A stretch of DNA of 64,000 bases from Paenibacillaceae bacterium (GTDB lineage: Bacteria; Bacillota; Bacilli; Paenibacillales; Paenibacillaceae), in the NCBI GenBank assembly GCA_004134985.1, contig REGQ01000061.1, positions 1-64,000 on the forward strand. Reading direction: 5' to 3'. The notes under the pieces were generated by a model. The model was given only the letters and a program-made list of their open reading frames with translations. It did no database searches and was not told the origin of the DNA. The translations under genes and the position numbers were made by a program. Below are positions 41,585 to 50,355 of the stretch, piece by piece. Positions within the stretch are counted from its first letter, which is position 1; the number at the start of each line of letters is the position of its first letter.

Positions 41585-42349
41585 ATGATTATTCAACAAT
41601 TCAGATCACATATTGAAGAGTTATTTGGTCAATTACTCAAGGATTTTAATGAAAATGATGAGTATGGTTATTGTAATTTTTCAACAGTTAATTATAAAAA
41701 ATTAGGCTATGCAACAAACATTACTCCAGAGATCGTCTTGCAGGCTGCAGAGAAGAATGTTAATTTAATTATTACCCACCACGATGCATGGGATTTTGTT
41801 TATGGAATGAAGGAACGATGCGTAGCGTTATTAAAAGAACATAATATTGCGCACTTTTTTATTCATTTGCCATTGGATTATGCTGAATTTGGTACATGTA
41901 ATTCATTGCTTCGATTATTAGGTGCTAGTAATATTATTCAACAATCTCGTCATGTCGAAGGGCAAAGTACGGTAGGAATTGGCGAGTTTGACACTCCAAT
42001 AACAATGGAACAACTAGTAGAAGTAACGACAAATTTATTAGGGGAAAGAGTTTATTTCCAACAAAATAACAATAAAGAAATTAGAAGAATAGGTATAGTA
42101 ACAGGGGCAGGAAATGACACGAGTCAATTGAGGGAGGCTTTGAACAAGAATTGTGATGTTTACATCACAGGTGAAAAAACATTATACACAATTCAATATG
42201 CCAAATTCATAAATATGAATATTATTATTGGGAGTCATACATTTACCGAGATATTCGGAGTAAGGTCACTTGCTCACAAGGTTCAAGAGAAATTTCAAGA
42301 CATTGAAGTTTTACAATTAAACGAAGAGCATTATGAAGTAATAGGATAA
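41585..42349 (+). CDS. Nif3-like dinuclear metal-centre protein
   Basis: The 254-residue protein resembles Nif3/YbgI/YqfO proteins, which form toroidal hexamers with two metals; their cellular role is uncertain. Metal-ligand motifs are visible: LIITHHDAWDF (HH) early and IIIGSHTFTEIFGVRSL (H and E) late, with a VYITGEKTLY loop between. It is shorter than Bacillus YqfO and lacks the PII-like insert. The ATG follows GGGGGAAAC. Confidence 0.85.
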   Translation: MIIQQFRSHIEELFGQLLKDFNENDEYGYCNFSTVNYKKLGYATNITPEIVLQAAEKNVNLIITHHDAWDFVYGMKERCVALLKEHNIAHFFIHLPLDYAEFGTCNSLLRLLGASNIIQQSRHVEGQSTVGIGEFDTPITMEQLVEVTTNLLGERVYFQQNNNKEIRRIGIVTGAGNDTSQLREALNKNCDVYITGEKTLYTIQYAKFINMNIIIGSHTFTEIFGVRSLAHKVQEKFQDIEVLQLNEEHYEVIG

Positions 42350-42448
42350 TTTATAGAAGTGCAGTTGTTTATAAGGGAATCGACGTTGTGAACACAGTTT
42401 GTAAAATCATTGCTTGGACAAAACGATTTTAAGAGAGAAGTGAAATAG

Positions 42449-42784
42449 ATGCCGTTGGATGCATTTACGAAGAAACGAATTGGGAAGATCTTGGATCAGT
42501 ATGTGGAATCAAAAGTTCCAAAACAATTTAGAACTCAGATGAGAATGAATTATAAGGTCAGAGGGAATAACGTTACTCTCTTTGAAGAAAGACCGGCATT
42601 TCAAAGTAATGAATGGGTGCAATTTGATATTGCACAATTCAGATTCGTAGACTCAAAATGGAAAGTTTATTGGAGGGATAGTAAGGACAAGTGGCATTTA
42701 GTTGAAGACATAATAGCAAGTGAAGATTTTGATAAACAATTAAGAGCTGTTGATAACGACAATAGAGGAATATTCTGGGGCTAA
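42449..42784 (+). CDS. DUF3024-family protein
   Basis: The 111-residue protein MPLDAFTKKRIGKILDQYVE... matches DUF3024, small Bacillota proteins with conserved WVQFDIAQFRFV and WKVYWRDSKDKWHLV. Function unknown. It lies between the Nif3-like gene and the Bce-type module with no attC-like site. Confidence 0.8.
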   Translation: MPLDAFTKKRIGKILDQYVESKVPKQFRTQMRMNYKVRGNNVTLFEERPAFQSNEWVQFDIAQFRFVDSKWKVYWRDSKDKWHLVEDIIASEDFDKQLRAVDNDNRGIFWG

Positions 42785-42842
42785 TAGAATAGGAGACTGT
42801 CCAATGGGGTATACTGTTAACTAAAAGAATCAAAGGATGAAG

Positions 42843-43520
42843 ATGGGTATGTATAAAATTTTAGTTATTGAAGACTCTGAAACCATTCGAATGGAATTGG
42901 GAGAGCTTTTATCCCGATATGGCTACACCGTAGAGGCGCCGAGCACTTTTAACCATATTATTGAATACGTGAATTCGAACAATCCGGATTTAATCCTTTT
43001 AGATATTAACCTGCCTTTTTTTGATGGGTACTATATTTGCAGAGAAATTCGGAAAAAATCACAAGTACCTATTATCATTGTGACGAGCAGAGATAGCGAA
43101 GCCGACGAGCTGATGAGCATGAACCTGGGGGCGGATGATTTTATTACAAAGCCATATAATACACAGATTTTATTGGCAAGAATATTTTCTGTGTTACGTC
43201 GGGCATATGATCATGCTAAAGATGGCGATGTAATAACCTATAAAGGTTTACAGCTGAATTTAGCTAACGGAAGGATAATGTTTGAAGATAAGACATTGGA
43301 ACTTACCAAAAATGAGTTGAAAGTATTAGCTTATTTGATTAAAAATAAAGGGAGTATTGTGACACGGGAAGAACTAATGGAATATCTATGGTCCGCGGAT
43401 TATTTCGCAGATGATAATAGCTTATCCGTAAATATCACAAGACTAAGGAAAAAACTGAATGAAATAGGGATTGGCGAAATGATTGAAACAAGGCGAGGGT
43501 TGGGGTATCTAGTCGAATGA
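42843..43520 (+). CDS. bceR: BceR-like response regulator
   Basis: The roughly 225-residue OmpR-type regulator has a receiver domain (YKILVIEDSETI; Asp in LILLDINLPFFDG; Lys in DDFITKPYN) and a winged helix (NITRLRKKLNEI, TRRGLGYLVE). Order and proximity to a BceS-like kinase and a BceAB-type transporter define a peptide-antibiotic resistance module. It overlaps the kinase start by four bases. I take ATG 42843, six bases behind AAAGG; ATG 42849 is also possible. Confidence 0.9.
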   Translation: MGMYKILVIEDSETIRMELGELLSRYGYTVEAPSTFNHIIEYVNSNNPDLILLDINLPFFDGYYICREIRKKSQVPIIIVTSRDSEADELMSMNLGADDFITKPYNTQILLARIFSVLRRAYDHAKDGDVITYKGLQLNLANGRIMFEDKTLELTKNELKVLAYLIKNKGSIVTREELMEYLWSADYFADDNSLSVNITRLRKKLNEIGIGEMIETRRGLGYLVE

Positions 43521-44530
43521 GCAAAATGGCGTATTTAAAAGAAAAATTAGTGTTTCTCATTCTGAATATCGTAGCAGCCTTTGCTCTGGCGTCATTCCTT
43601 TATTTTATGGATGTACAGGGCTATTTTATTCTATACACATTATGCGTATGGTTTGTTCCTCTTCTATCCTTATTGATTTATGACTATATAAGAAGAAATC
43701 ATTATTATAAGAATTTGCTCGGTAGCTTATATCATCTAGACAAGAAATATTTATTAAGCGAAATCATAAATGAGCCAGATTTTGTTGACGGTAAGGTACT
43801 TCATGAAATCGTATCCGCCACCAATAGGGATATGCATGAACATATCAAAGAATATAGTGAGAAGGAAAGGGAATATAGAGAATATATCGAGGCCTGGGTA
43901 CATGAAATTAAGACGCCTATTGCGTCAGGCAAGCTAATTATCGAAAATAATAAAAATGAGATAACGAAAAAGCTTGAAGAGGAATTTAATAAAGTTGAAG
44001 AACATGTGGAACAGGTGTTATATTATGCACGAAGCACACATACGAGCGAAGATTACATTATAAAGAAATTTTGTTTAATTGATTCTGTTAAAAATGTGGT
44101 GAAGAAAAACTCAAAGGCCTTTATTTATCGGAAAATTAAGTTAAATTTAGGCGATTTACATTATCCTATTTATAATGATGCAAAATGGGTTGAATTTATC
44201 ATCAATCAAATCGTAACCAATGCGATTAAATATGCGAAGGAAGAAGAGGCGCAAATCAGTCTTTATGCGGAGAAAAATAAAGAAAATATTACCTTGATCA
44301 TCGAGGATAATGGAGTAGGAATTTCAAAAACAGACTTGAATAAAATTTTTAACAAAGGGTTTACCGGAGAAAACGGCAGAATATTCGGAAGATCTACGGG
44401 GATGGGGCTATATATTTGCCATAATCTTGCTAAAAAATTAGGTCTGGGCATTACAGCCGAGTCGGAAAAAGGAGTCGGAACGAAAATAAGGATTATATTT
44501 CCTGTGGGGAATTTTTCAACTATGGATTAA
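43517..44530 (+). CDS. bceS: BceS-like intramembrane-sensing histidine kinase
   Basis: The 337-residue kinase has two transmembrane helices (about residues 8-28 and 34-54) with almost no outside loop, typical of BceS kinases that sense flux through their transporter instead of binding antibiotic directly. The phosphoacceptor motif is WVHEIKTPIASGKL, followed by N, G1 (EDNGVGI) and G2 (STGMGLYI) boxes. It would phosphorylate the regulator encoded upstream. Confidence 0.9.
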   Translation: MSKMAYLKEKLVFLILNIVAAFALASFLYFMDVQGYFILYTLCVWFVPLLSLLIYDYIRRNHYYKNLLGSLYHLDKKYLLSEIINEPDFVDGKVLHEIVSATNRDMHEHIKEYSEKEREYREYIEAWVHEIKTPIASGKLIIENNKNEITKKLEEEFNKVEEHVEQVLYYARSTHTSEDYIIKKFCLIDSVKNVVKKNSKAFIYRKIKLNLGDLHYPIYNDAKWVEFIINQIVTNAIKYAKEEEAQISLYAEKNKENITLIIEDNGVGISKTDLNKIFNKGFTGENGRIFGRSTGMGLYICHNLAKKLGLGITAESEKGVGTKIRIIFPVGNFSTMD

Positions 44531-44549
44531 GATTAATAAATGTTAGGTT

Positions 44550-44594
44550 AGAGTCTGGAGAGAATGCGAAATGCTTTCCTGGGACTCTTTTTTT
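44550..44594 (+). terminator. Terminator between bceRS-like and bceAB-like genes
   Basis: AGAGTC at 44550 pairs with GACTCT at 44583 around an inner partly paired loop and runs into seven T bases. It would separate kinase and transporter transcripts. Confidence 0.6.
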
Positions 44595-44613
44595 GTTTGA
44601 GTTCTTTTTCTTT

Positions 44614-44629
44614 CTTTCAAAATTGAAAG
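44614..44629 (+). promoter_or_regulatory. Palindromic operator candidate upstream of the bceAB-like genes
   Basis: CTTTCAA-AA-TTGAAAG is a perfect 7-bp inverted repeat about 80 bp before the ATPase start. Bce regulators bind inverted repeats upstream of bceAB, so this is a good candidate for the site of the local response regulator. The -10 box is not clear. Confidence 0.45.
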
Positions 44630-44707
44630 ATTAAAGTCATACACTTCAATATGAGATATTGCCCTACGAGCTCATAATAAACCTATGAAGTCCTTAGGAG
44701 GTAAGAA

Positions 44708-45475
44708 ATGGAGCCAATTTTAAAGGTTGATAATGTAGAAAAGTATTACGGAAAGAAGGGTACCATAACCAAAGCGATTGACAATATAAGTTTTGATGTT
44801 GAAAAAGGTGATTTTATAGGGGTAATGGGCCCTTCAGGAAGTGGAAAAACAACGCTGCTTAATTGTGTTTCTACGATCGATAATGTTTCCACTGGAAGTA
44901 TTGTCATAAATGGCAAGGATATTACAAGAATGAAAGCTGTCGCTCTGGATGCCTTCAGAAGGGAGGAGCTGGGTTTTATATTTCAGGATTTTAATCTGCT
45001 TGATACCCTTACGGCTTACGAAAATATAGCCATGGCTTTAACCATTCAAAAAAGAAAGTTTGTAGAAATCAAGACATTAGTAGCAGCAGTAGCAAAAAAG
45101 CTGGCGATCACGGAAGTATTGAATAAATTTCCCTATGAAATGTCCGGGGGGCAAAAGCAGCGAGTGGCCGCGGCCAGAGCGATCATCACTGAACCATCCT
45201 TAATCTTGGCAGATGAACCGACTGGTGCTTTGGATTCTAAATCGGCAAGGATGCTCTTGGATTCCTTTGAAAAGTTAAATAAAGAAATGAAAGCCACGAT
45301 ATTAATGGTGACACATGATGCCTTTACTGCGAGTTATGCCGAAAGAATCCTGTTTATTAAGGATGGAAAGATTTTTAGTGAGTTGGTAAGAGGAGAAAGC
45401 TCTAGAAAGGATTTCTTCAACAGGATTATTGAAGTCGTAACCTTGCTTGGGGGTGACGTGAACAATGTATTATAG
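44708..45475 (+). CDS. bceA: BceA-like ABC transporter ATPase
   Basis: The 255-residue ATPase has Walker A GPSGSGKTT, signature MSGGQKQR and Walker B LILADEPTGALD, as in the MacB/BceA group. It overlaps the permease gene by 11 bases. With BceB it removes peptide antibiotics such as bacitracin-like or lantibiotic molecules from lipid-II-cycle targets and triggers its own kinase. The start is behind TTAGGAGG. Confidence 0.92.
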   Translation: MEPILKVDNVEKYYGKKGTITKAIDNISFDVEKGDFIGVMGPSGSGKTTLLNCVSTIDNVSTGSIVINGKDITRMKAVALDAFRREELGFIFQDFNLLDTLTAYENIAMALTIQKRKFVEIKTLVAAVAKKLAITEVLNKFPYEMSGGQKQRVAAARAIITEPSLILADEPTGALDSKSARMLLDSFEKLNKEMKATILMVTHDAFTASYAERILFIKDGKIFSELVRGESSRKDFFNRIIEVVTLLGGDVNNVL

Positions 45476-47480
45476 TCTATCTCTAAGAAATGTTAAAAGG
45501 AGCTTCAGGGACTACGCAATCTATTTTCTAACGCTGACTTTTGCAGTGTGTATCTTTTACTCCTTTAACTCCATCGAAGCACAAAAGGTCATGCTGGATA
45601 TCAATCAGTCCAAAAAAGAGATTGTTGATGCCGTAACAAAATTTATTGGTGTCATTTCGGTCTTCGTAGCCGTGATTCTAGGATTTTTAATCATCTATGC
45701 CAACCAGTTTTTAATTAGAAGACGAAAAAAAGAGTTAGGCATATACAGGACGCTAGGTATGGGGAAAAATGGGATCTCCCGAATTTTATTTATGGAGACC
45801 TTTATCATCGGGGCCATTTCGCTTGGTGCGGGCCTATTGCTAGGATTGTTTTTTTCGCAGGGATTATCCTTATTAACAGCAAAAATGTTTGACATCGATA
45901 CGATAGACTATCGATTTATCTTTTCAGAAAGTGCTTTGTTAAAGACGGTTGGCTGTTTTGGCATCATTTTTATATTTGTCATGCTGTTCAACTACGTTTC
46001 CATATCCAAATATAAATTGATCGATTTACTCTATGCTTCACGGAAAAATGAAAGTATAAAAACGGCGAATAAAACGCTCTCTACCCTACTTTTTTTCTTA
46101 TCCATCATTATGTTGATAACAGCCTATAGAATGATTTCGCAAAATGGATTGCTTGAAATCAATGGCTATTTCTATGGCTCCATGCTGCTTGGAGTTGTAG
46201 GAACGTTTCTATTCTTTAAATCCTTATCTGGCTTTGCCATGCAAGTCGTGCAATCGAGCGGTAACGTCTATTTTAAAAATCTTAATATGTTTATCGCAAG
46301 GCAAATCAACAGTAAGGTGAATACAAACTATATGACCATGGCTTTCATATGCCTGATGTTGTTTTTAACCATTGGGATATTATCTTCCGGACTAGCATTA
46401 AATAAGGGGATATCCAAGGGGCTGGAATTTAAGGCGCCTTATGATGCAACGATACGGTATTTGGGTGATTCGGGAAATATGATCGAGCTGCTTCAAAATA
46501 GTGATATCAAGGTCCAAGATTTTGCATCCGATTATGTCGAGTATGTGGAATACGATACAGCCATTCCTTACGATCAGCTATTAGATCCAAGGGATATAAA
46601 TAATTTAAAACAAAAGACACAGTACAGCATGAAATTCGGAGTAAGAAACCTTAAGGCGATAAAACTGACGGATTACAACAACCTCATGACGCTCCAGGGA
46701 AAAGGTCCGATTGAGTTGGAACCCAATCAATATGCGCTAACTTTCAATAATGATGATTTGGCCACTGCATACAACAACTATATAAAGGACAAACGTATCA
46801 TTAAGCTGGGAGGTACAGAATTCACACCTAAATACAATAATGGCATCTATGTAAACACAGAAGTATATTATGAGCTCACAAATTTCGGAACGGTTGTGCT
46901 TCAGGATGACGTTGTCGAAAACTTGGAACCCATAGCACGTTCAAGCCGCTTATCTATTCAGTACAAGCATAACGATAAAGAAGAGGCGGCTGGTATAGTA
47001 AAAGGTTTATTAGCGGAGGGACCTAAAGATCAAGATGGGTATGCTTTATTCCACCAAACGAGCAAAGTGGATGTGTATTCTTCCGGGCAAGGGCAGGCTA
47101 TTACGTTCTCCTTTTTGGGCATTTATTTGGGCCTTGTATTTCTGATCGCCAGCGCAGCGATTTTAGCGCTTCAGCAGTTATCCGAATGTGCGGATAGTAT
47201 GGAAAGGTATAAGCTGTTGAGGAAAATAGGGGCAGCAGAGAAGATGATCAACAAATCGATCTTTATCCAAATCGGGATCTACTTCTTTACGCCGCTAAGT
47301 TTGGCTGTGCTGCATTCGATCGTGGGATTGAAGCTAGCAAAGGATGTTGTTGATCGATTCGGAACCGTTAGTATGGCCAGCAATATCGTATTTGCCGCAA
47401 TTTTTTTATGCATTGTCTACGGCGGGTATTTTCTGGCCACTTATATTGGCGCTAAAAGCATGATCAAGAGCAGCAACTAG
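45465..47480 (+). CDS. bceB: BceB-like ABC transporter permease
   Basis: The 671-residue permease has ten predicted membrane helices with one large extracellular domain (about residues 310-540), the distinctive BceB feature responsible for antibiotic specificity. FtsX-type motifs (RRRKKELGIYRTLGMGK and a late RYKLLRKIGA copy) flank it. Together with 42843-45475 it completes a BceRSAB module. The specific antibiotic cannot be read from sequence. Confidence 0.92.
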   Translation: MYYSLSLRNVKRSFRDYAIYFLTLTFAVCIFYSFNSIEAQKVMLDINQSKKEIVDAVTKFIGVISVFVAVILGFLIIYANQFLIRRRKKELGIYRTLGMGKNGISRILFMETFIIGAISLGAGLLLGLFFSQGLSLLTAKMFDIDTIDYRFIFSESALLKTVGCFGIIFIFVMLFNYVSISKYKLIDLLYASRKNESIKTANKTLSTLLFFLSIIMLITAYRMISQNGLLEINGYFYGSMLLGVVGTFLFFKSLSGFAMQVVQSSGNVYFKNLNMFIARQINSKVNTNYMTMAFICLMLFLTIGILSSGLALNKGISKGLEFKAPYDATIRYLGDSGNMIELLQNSDIKVQDFASDYVEYVEYDTAIPYDQLLDPRDINNLKQKTQYSMKFGVRNLKAIKLTDYNNLMTLQGKGPIELEPNQYALTFNNDDLATAYNNYIKDKRIIKLGGTEFTPKYNNGIYVNTEVYYELTNFGTVVLQDDVVENLEPIARSSRLSIQYKHNDKEEAAGIVKGLLAEGPKDQDGYALFHQTSKVDVYSSGQGQAITFSFLGIYLGLVFLIASAAILALQQLSECADSMERYKLLRKIGAAEKMINKSIFIQIGIYFFTPLSLAVLHSIVGLKLAKDVVDRFGTVSMASNIVFAAIFLCIVYGGYFLATYIGAKSMIKSSN

Positions 47481-47507
47481 GACGACAGACTTCCAGGGGA
47501 CGTTAAA

Positions 47508-48245
47508 ATGATAAAATTAAACGCATTTCAATTAAAAATCATTGCGCTGATCGTGATGTTGATGGATCATTTGTATTTTTCTTTTCCAGAGGTATTTCCG
47601 GTATGGATTCATCCCTTATCACGATTTGTAGCGCCGCTGTTTGCGTACTTGATGGTTGAAGGATTTTTCCATACCAGAAACAAATTCAAGTACAATCTTA
47701 GATTATTCGGTTTTGCGGTCTTTATGCAAATTGGAAATTTGGTTTTAAACGGTGCATTTGCTTCAGAGCAGGTTAGACTATACAACAATATATTTATGAC
47801 ATTGGCAGCAGGACTTGTCATAATCAGCTTGCTTGAACTGAGTAAGAAGTGGGCAGGCATAAGAAGAATAGGATTAATAGCGGGAGCTTTGTTGCTTATT
47901 CCCGTGGGGTTGCTTTTCACCGAAGGTGGAATGATTCAGATCCCCTTTATATTAATCATCTACTTTTTTAGAAGCAGTATGAACAAGAAAATGATCGGCT
48001 ATGCATTACTATCCATTGGATTATTTATAATATCCTATGTGCCTTACGAAACCGTATCTGAGACTGTGCAGATGCTGATGGTTAACTCAGATTTCTTATT
48101 CATAACCGTCATCCCATTCCTCCTTGTATATAATGGAGAAAGAGGTTTAAGCAACAATTTTTCCAAGTATTTATTCTACGTTTTCTATCCTTTGCATTTG
48201 TGGATATTAAAAACAGCAGAATTTATATTGAGGCAGGCAGGGTGA
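47508..48245 (+). CDS. TraX-family membrane protein
   Basis: The 245-residue protein has about seven membrane helices and the TraX-type start (LKIIALIVMLMDHLYF) and end (FYVFYPLHLWIL). TraX proteins acetylate F-pilin in enterobacteria; Bacillota homologues without pili often sit beside Bce-type operons and probably modify another envelope component. It begins 27 bp after bceB, so it is likely co-transcribed. Confidence 0.85.
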   Translation: MIKLNAFQLKIIALIVMLMDHLYFSFPEVFPVWIHPLSRFVAPLFAYLMVEGFFHTRNKFKYNLRLFGFAVFMQIGNLVLNGAFASEQVRLYNNIFMTLAAGLVIISLLELSKKWAGIRRIGLIAGALLLIPVGLLFTEGGMIQIPFILIIYFFRSSMNKKMIGYALLSIGLFIISYVPYETVSETVQMLMVNSDFLFITVIPFLLVYNGERGLSNNFSKYLFYVFYPLHLWILKTAEFILRQAG

Positions 48246-48255
48246 TGCTTACTTG

Positions 48256-48378
48256 CAGGTAGGCTATAAAGTTTTTGATGTCACGCGATACTTTATAGAT
48301 ATTAAACGAAACTTGCTGCGCCTGAAAGGCTTCCTTTATATGCCGGGCGCTACTTGGTAAAAAAGAAGTTTCAGCGGC
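48256..48378 (-). pseudogene. Third relic of the array tyrosine recombinase
   Basis: Read on the minus strand, one frame gives ARHIKEAFQAQQVSFNIYKV then SRDIKNFIAY, matching AKQMKEAFLAQQVPFDIYTV and SIREIKNHFIAYL of the recombinase at 26239-27210. Only about 120 bp of the core-binding domain remains, with a frameshift. It shows that the recombinase platform once stood, or inserted, here at the edge of the second non-cassette block. Confidence 0.75.
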
Positions 48379-48379
48379 C

Positions 48380-48424
48380 AACCTCAAACTCCACTGCAAA
48401 ATGGAGATTGAGGTTCTTTTTTTG
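48380..48424 (+). terminator. Strong rho-independent terminator
   Basis: AACCTCAAACTCC pairs with GGAGATTGAGGTT (one mismatch) around ACTGCAAAAT and is followed by eight T bases. It would end the bceAB-traX transcript. Confidence 0.8.
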
Positions 48425-48556
48425 AACGAATTTTTCCGAGTGCAGTAATTCTGGAGTTAATCCAGCCTTGCCCTTCGTGGGTGTCTATAATCGCGAACAA
48501 TTCCCCCATCCCAAAATTGGAGAAAAAAGCGTTTATTAATACTATCATACAACATA

Positions 48557-48608
48557 TTGACATCTGCGACGACTTGTCGTATATTTTATTTACGACAAGT
48601 CGTCGCAG
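48557..48608 (+). promoter_or_regulatory. BlaI-type promoter with perfect 18-bp palindromic operator
   Basis: TTGACA (48557) and TATATT (48580) are separated by 17 bp, an ideal sigma-A promoter. A perfect inverted repeat, CTGCGACGACTTGTCGTA (48564-48581) and its complement (48591-48608) with a 9-bp spacer, overlaps the spacer and -10 box and continues downstream. The core ACGACTTGTCGT resembles BlaI/MecI half-sites, so the encoded repressor would shut its own promoter. Confidence 0.85.
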
Positions 48609-48631
48609 TAAAGATTAGAGGTGCGCGCCCA

Positions 48632-49012
48632 ATGAAAAATATAGGAAGATTGTCTGAAACAGAAATGGAAGTCATGGAGGTGATTTGGCAGGAAGGGACA
48701 CCGATTACCGTTTCTAAGCTTCTTGAGATTTTTGAAGACAAGGATTGGAAAACGTCAACGGTGTCAACTCTTTTAAAGCGACTGATTGAAAAGGGCTTTC
48801 TGACTAAAGCGCTGGATGGCAAAGTAAATTATTACCACAGCACAATGACATTGGAACAATTCCGTAAAATCGAAACTCAATCCTTCCTCAATCGATTGTA
48901 CAATGGGAAGGCAAAGAATTTTATTGCCGCGCTGGTCGATGATGATGAATTGGGTCAGAAAGACATCGCGGAGTTGAGAGAATGGTTCAAGCAGAAAAAG
49001 GGTGAAGAATGA
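48632..49012 (+). CDS. blaI: BlaI/MecI-family transcriptional repressor
   Basis: The 126-residue winged-helix repressor starts MKNIGRLSETEMEVMEVIWQ and contains DWKTSTVSTLLKRLIEKGFL, the recognition-helix region of BlaI/MecI. The family is inactivated by proteolysis after BlaR1-type signalling. ATG 48632 lies behind GAGGTG; the longer frame from 48557 starts inside the promoter. It overlaps the next gene by four bases. Confidence 0.9.
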   Translation: MKNIGRLSETEMEVMEVIWQEGTPITVSKLLEIFEDKDWKTSTVSTLLKRLIEKGFLTKALDGKVNYYHSTMTLEQFRKIETQSFLNRLYNGKAKNFIAALVDDDELGQKDIAELREWFKQKKGEE

Positions 49013-50334
49013 TGGAACTGTTATTGTCTCTTTTTATTGCTTCGTTCGTCGGATCAGTCATTTGGATCGTTCAAAGTAGTATACGTCCCATTACACAAAA
49101 ATTCTTTTCTCAAACGTGGCACTATTATACGTCTCTGATCCCTGTTTTCTTTCTGCTTGGGGGAACGGAAATTATGGTCAGAGTGATTTCCTTTTTTCGT
49201 TCGGCTTTAAGCAGCAACAGTGTAACGATGAATTCTGAATCAATCGTTAATCAAATTGCACATGTCCCTCTGGTTGAACATACGACAACAGGAAATTCGC
49301 CATTTATGGGAAGATTAATTGATTTTCTGCTTCAAATCGGAAACATTTATGCTTTAGTTGTAATCTCTTTAGTGATTTGGATTGCAGGAATTATCGTTTT
49401 CCTTGCCGTGAATGCAAAAAATTATTGGGCATTTAAACGCTTCATCCTAGAGAAGAGCCAAGTAGCCAATATAGACATAAACTCCGTAAAAGTACTTATA
49501 AGCCCAAATGCCATGACACCTATGGTTATTGGCTTTCTCAATCCGGTAATTGTGATGCCTGATACACCTTTGGGAAAAAAAGAAATGGCGATGATCCTTT
49601 CTCATGAACTGATTCACCTGAAGCGTCGTGATTTATTAGTAAAGTTCATCTTCTTACTGGCAAATTCCATTCACTGGTTCAATCCATTGGTCTACTCACT
49701 TAGCAAACAAACAAACATCTACTGTGAACTGTCTTGCGATGAGAAAGTAGTGCAGGAAATGGATGTAGAGAGCCGGAGGTTTTACGGAGAAACTCTTCTA
49801 TCCATGCTGGAATACGGTGTTATGCGAAAGAACGTTATAGGCGTTAATAGCCTGTGTCATTCTAAAGAAGATATGAAAAGGAGACTCGGAAATCTCATGA
49901 GTGTAAAAAAGACAAAAAAATCAATGGTTATGTTGTCCCTCGTAGCAAGTATTGCTTTAGTTGGTAGTGGCGGGTTGGCCGCAAATTATGCCAGTGCGGC
50001 AGCAAGTACCACCCCTAAATATTTACAGGAAGGAGGAAGAAATATTACCTTAGAAATGAGTGATGGAACCACCATCTCTTGGGATAAAGAGGGAAATATT
50101 ATACCCACGCCCCCACGTCAAGCACCAAGAGAAATGACGACAGACGAAATCGTGGAGCGCGTTAGAATGCACATGGAGAAGGGACTCTCTGTGCCAGAGG
50201 GGTACGTTACCGACTTAAAGAGCAAGGGTGAAACAGATGTGCTGGCCGCTTTATTCGACGGTTTAACCAAAATTGATCTTTTTACTCAAGATGGGGTTGC
50301 CACTTTTAATGTTGCCGATTTACTTAAACCATAA
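49009..50334 (+). CDS. M56-family (BlaR1-like) membrane metallopeptidase without penicillin-binding sensor
   Basis: The 441-residue protein has three N-terminal membrane helices, the zinc motif SHELIHLKRRDL (HExxH, about residue 198), a SCDEKVVQ downstream glutamate region, and a fourth helix (about 300-322). BlaR1/MecR1 carry a beta-lactam-binding domain after that helix; here only about 115 residues follow, with no SxxK motif. It should still cleave the BlaI-like repressor, but responds to an unknown signal. Confidence 0.88.
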   Translation: MMELLLSLFIASFVGSVIWIVQSSIRPITQKFFSQTWHYYTSLIPVFFLLGGTEIMVRVISFFRSALSSNSVTMNSESIVNQIAHVPLVEHTTTGNSPFMGRLIDFLLQIGNIYALVVISLVIWIAGIIVFLAVNAKNYWAFKRFILEKSQVANIDINSVKVLISPNAMTPMVIGFLNPVIVMPDTPLGKKEMAMILSHELIHLKRRDLLVKFIFLLANSIHWFNPLVYSLSKQTNIYCELSCDEKVVQEMDVESRRFYGETLLSMLEYGVMRKNVIGVNSLCHSKEDMKRRLGNLMSVKKTKKSMVMLSLVASIALVGSGGLAANYASAAASTTPKYLQEGGRNITLEMSDGTTISWDKEGNIIPTPPRQAPREMTTDEIVERVRMHMEKGLSVPEGYVTDLKSKGETDVLAALFDGLTKIDLFTQDGVATFNVADLLKP

Positions 50335-50355
50335 ATAATACGGAGCTGATACCGT

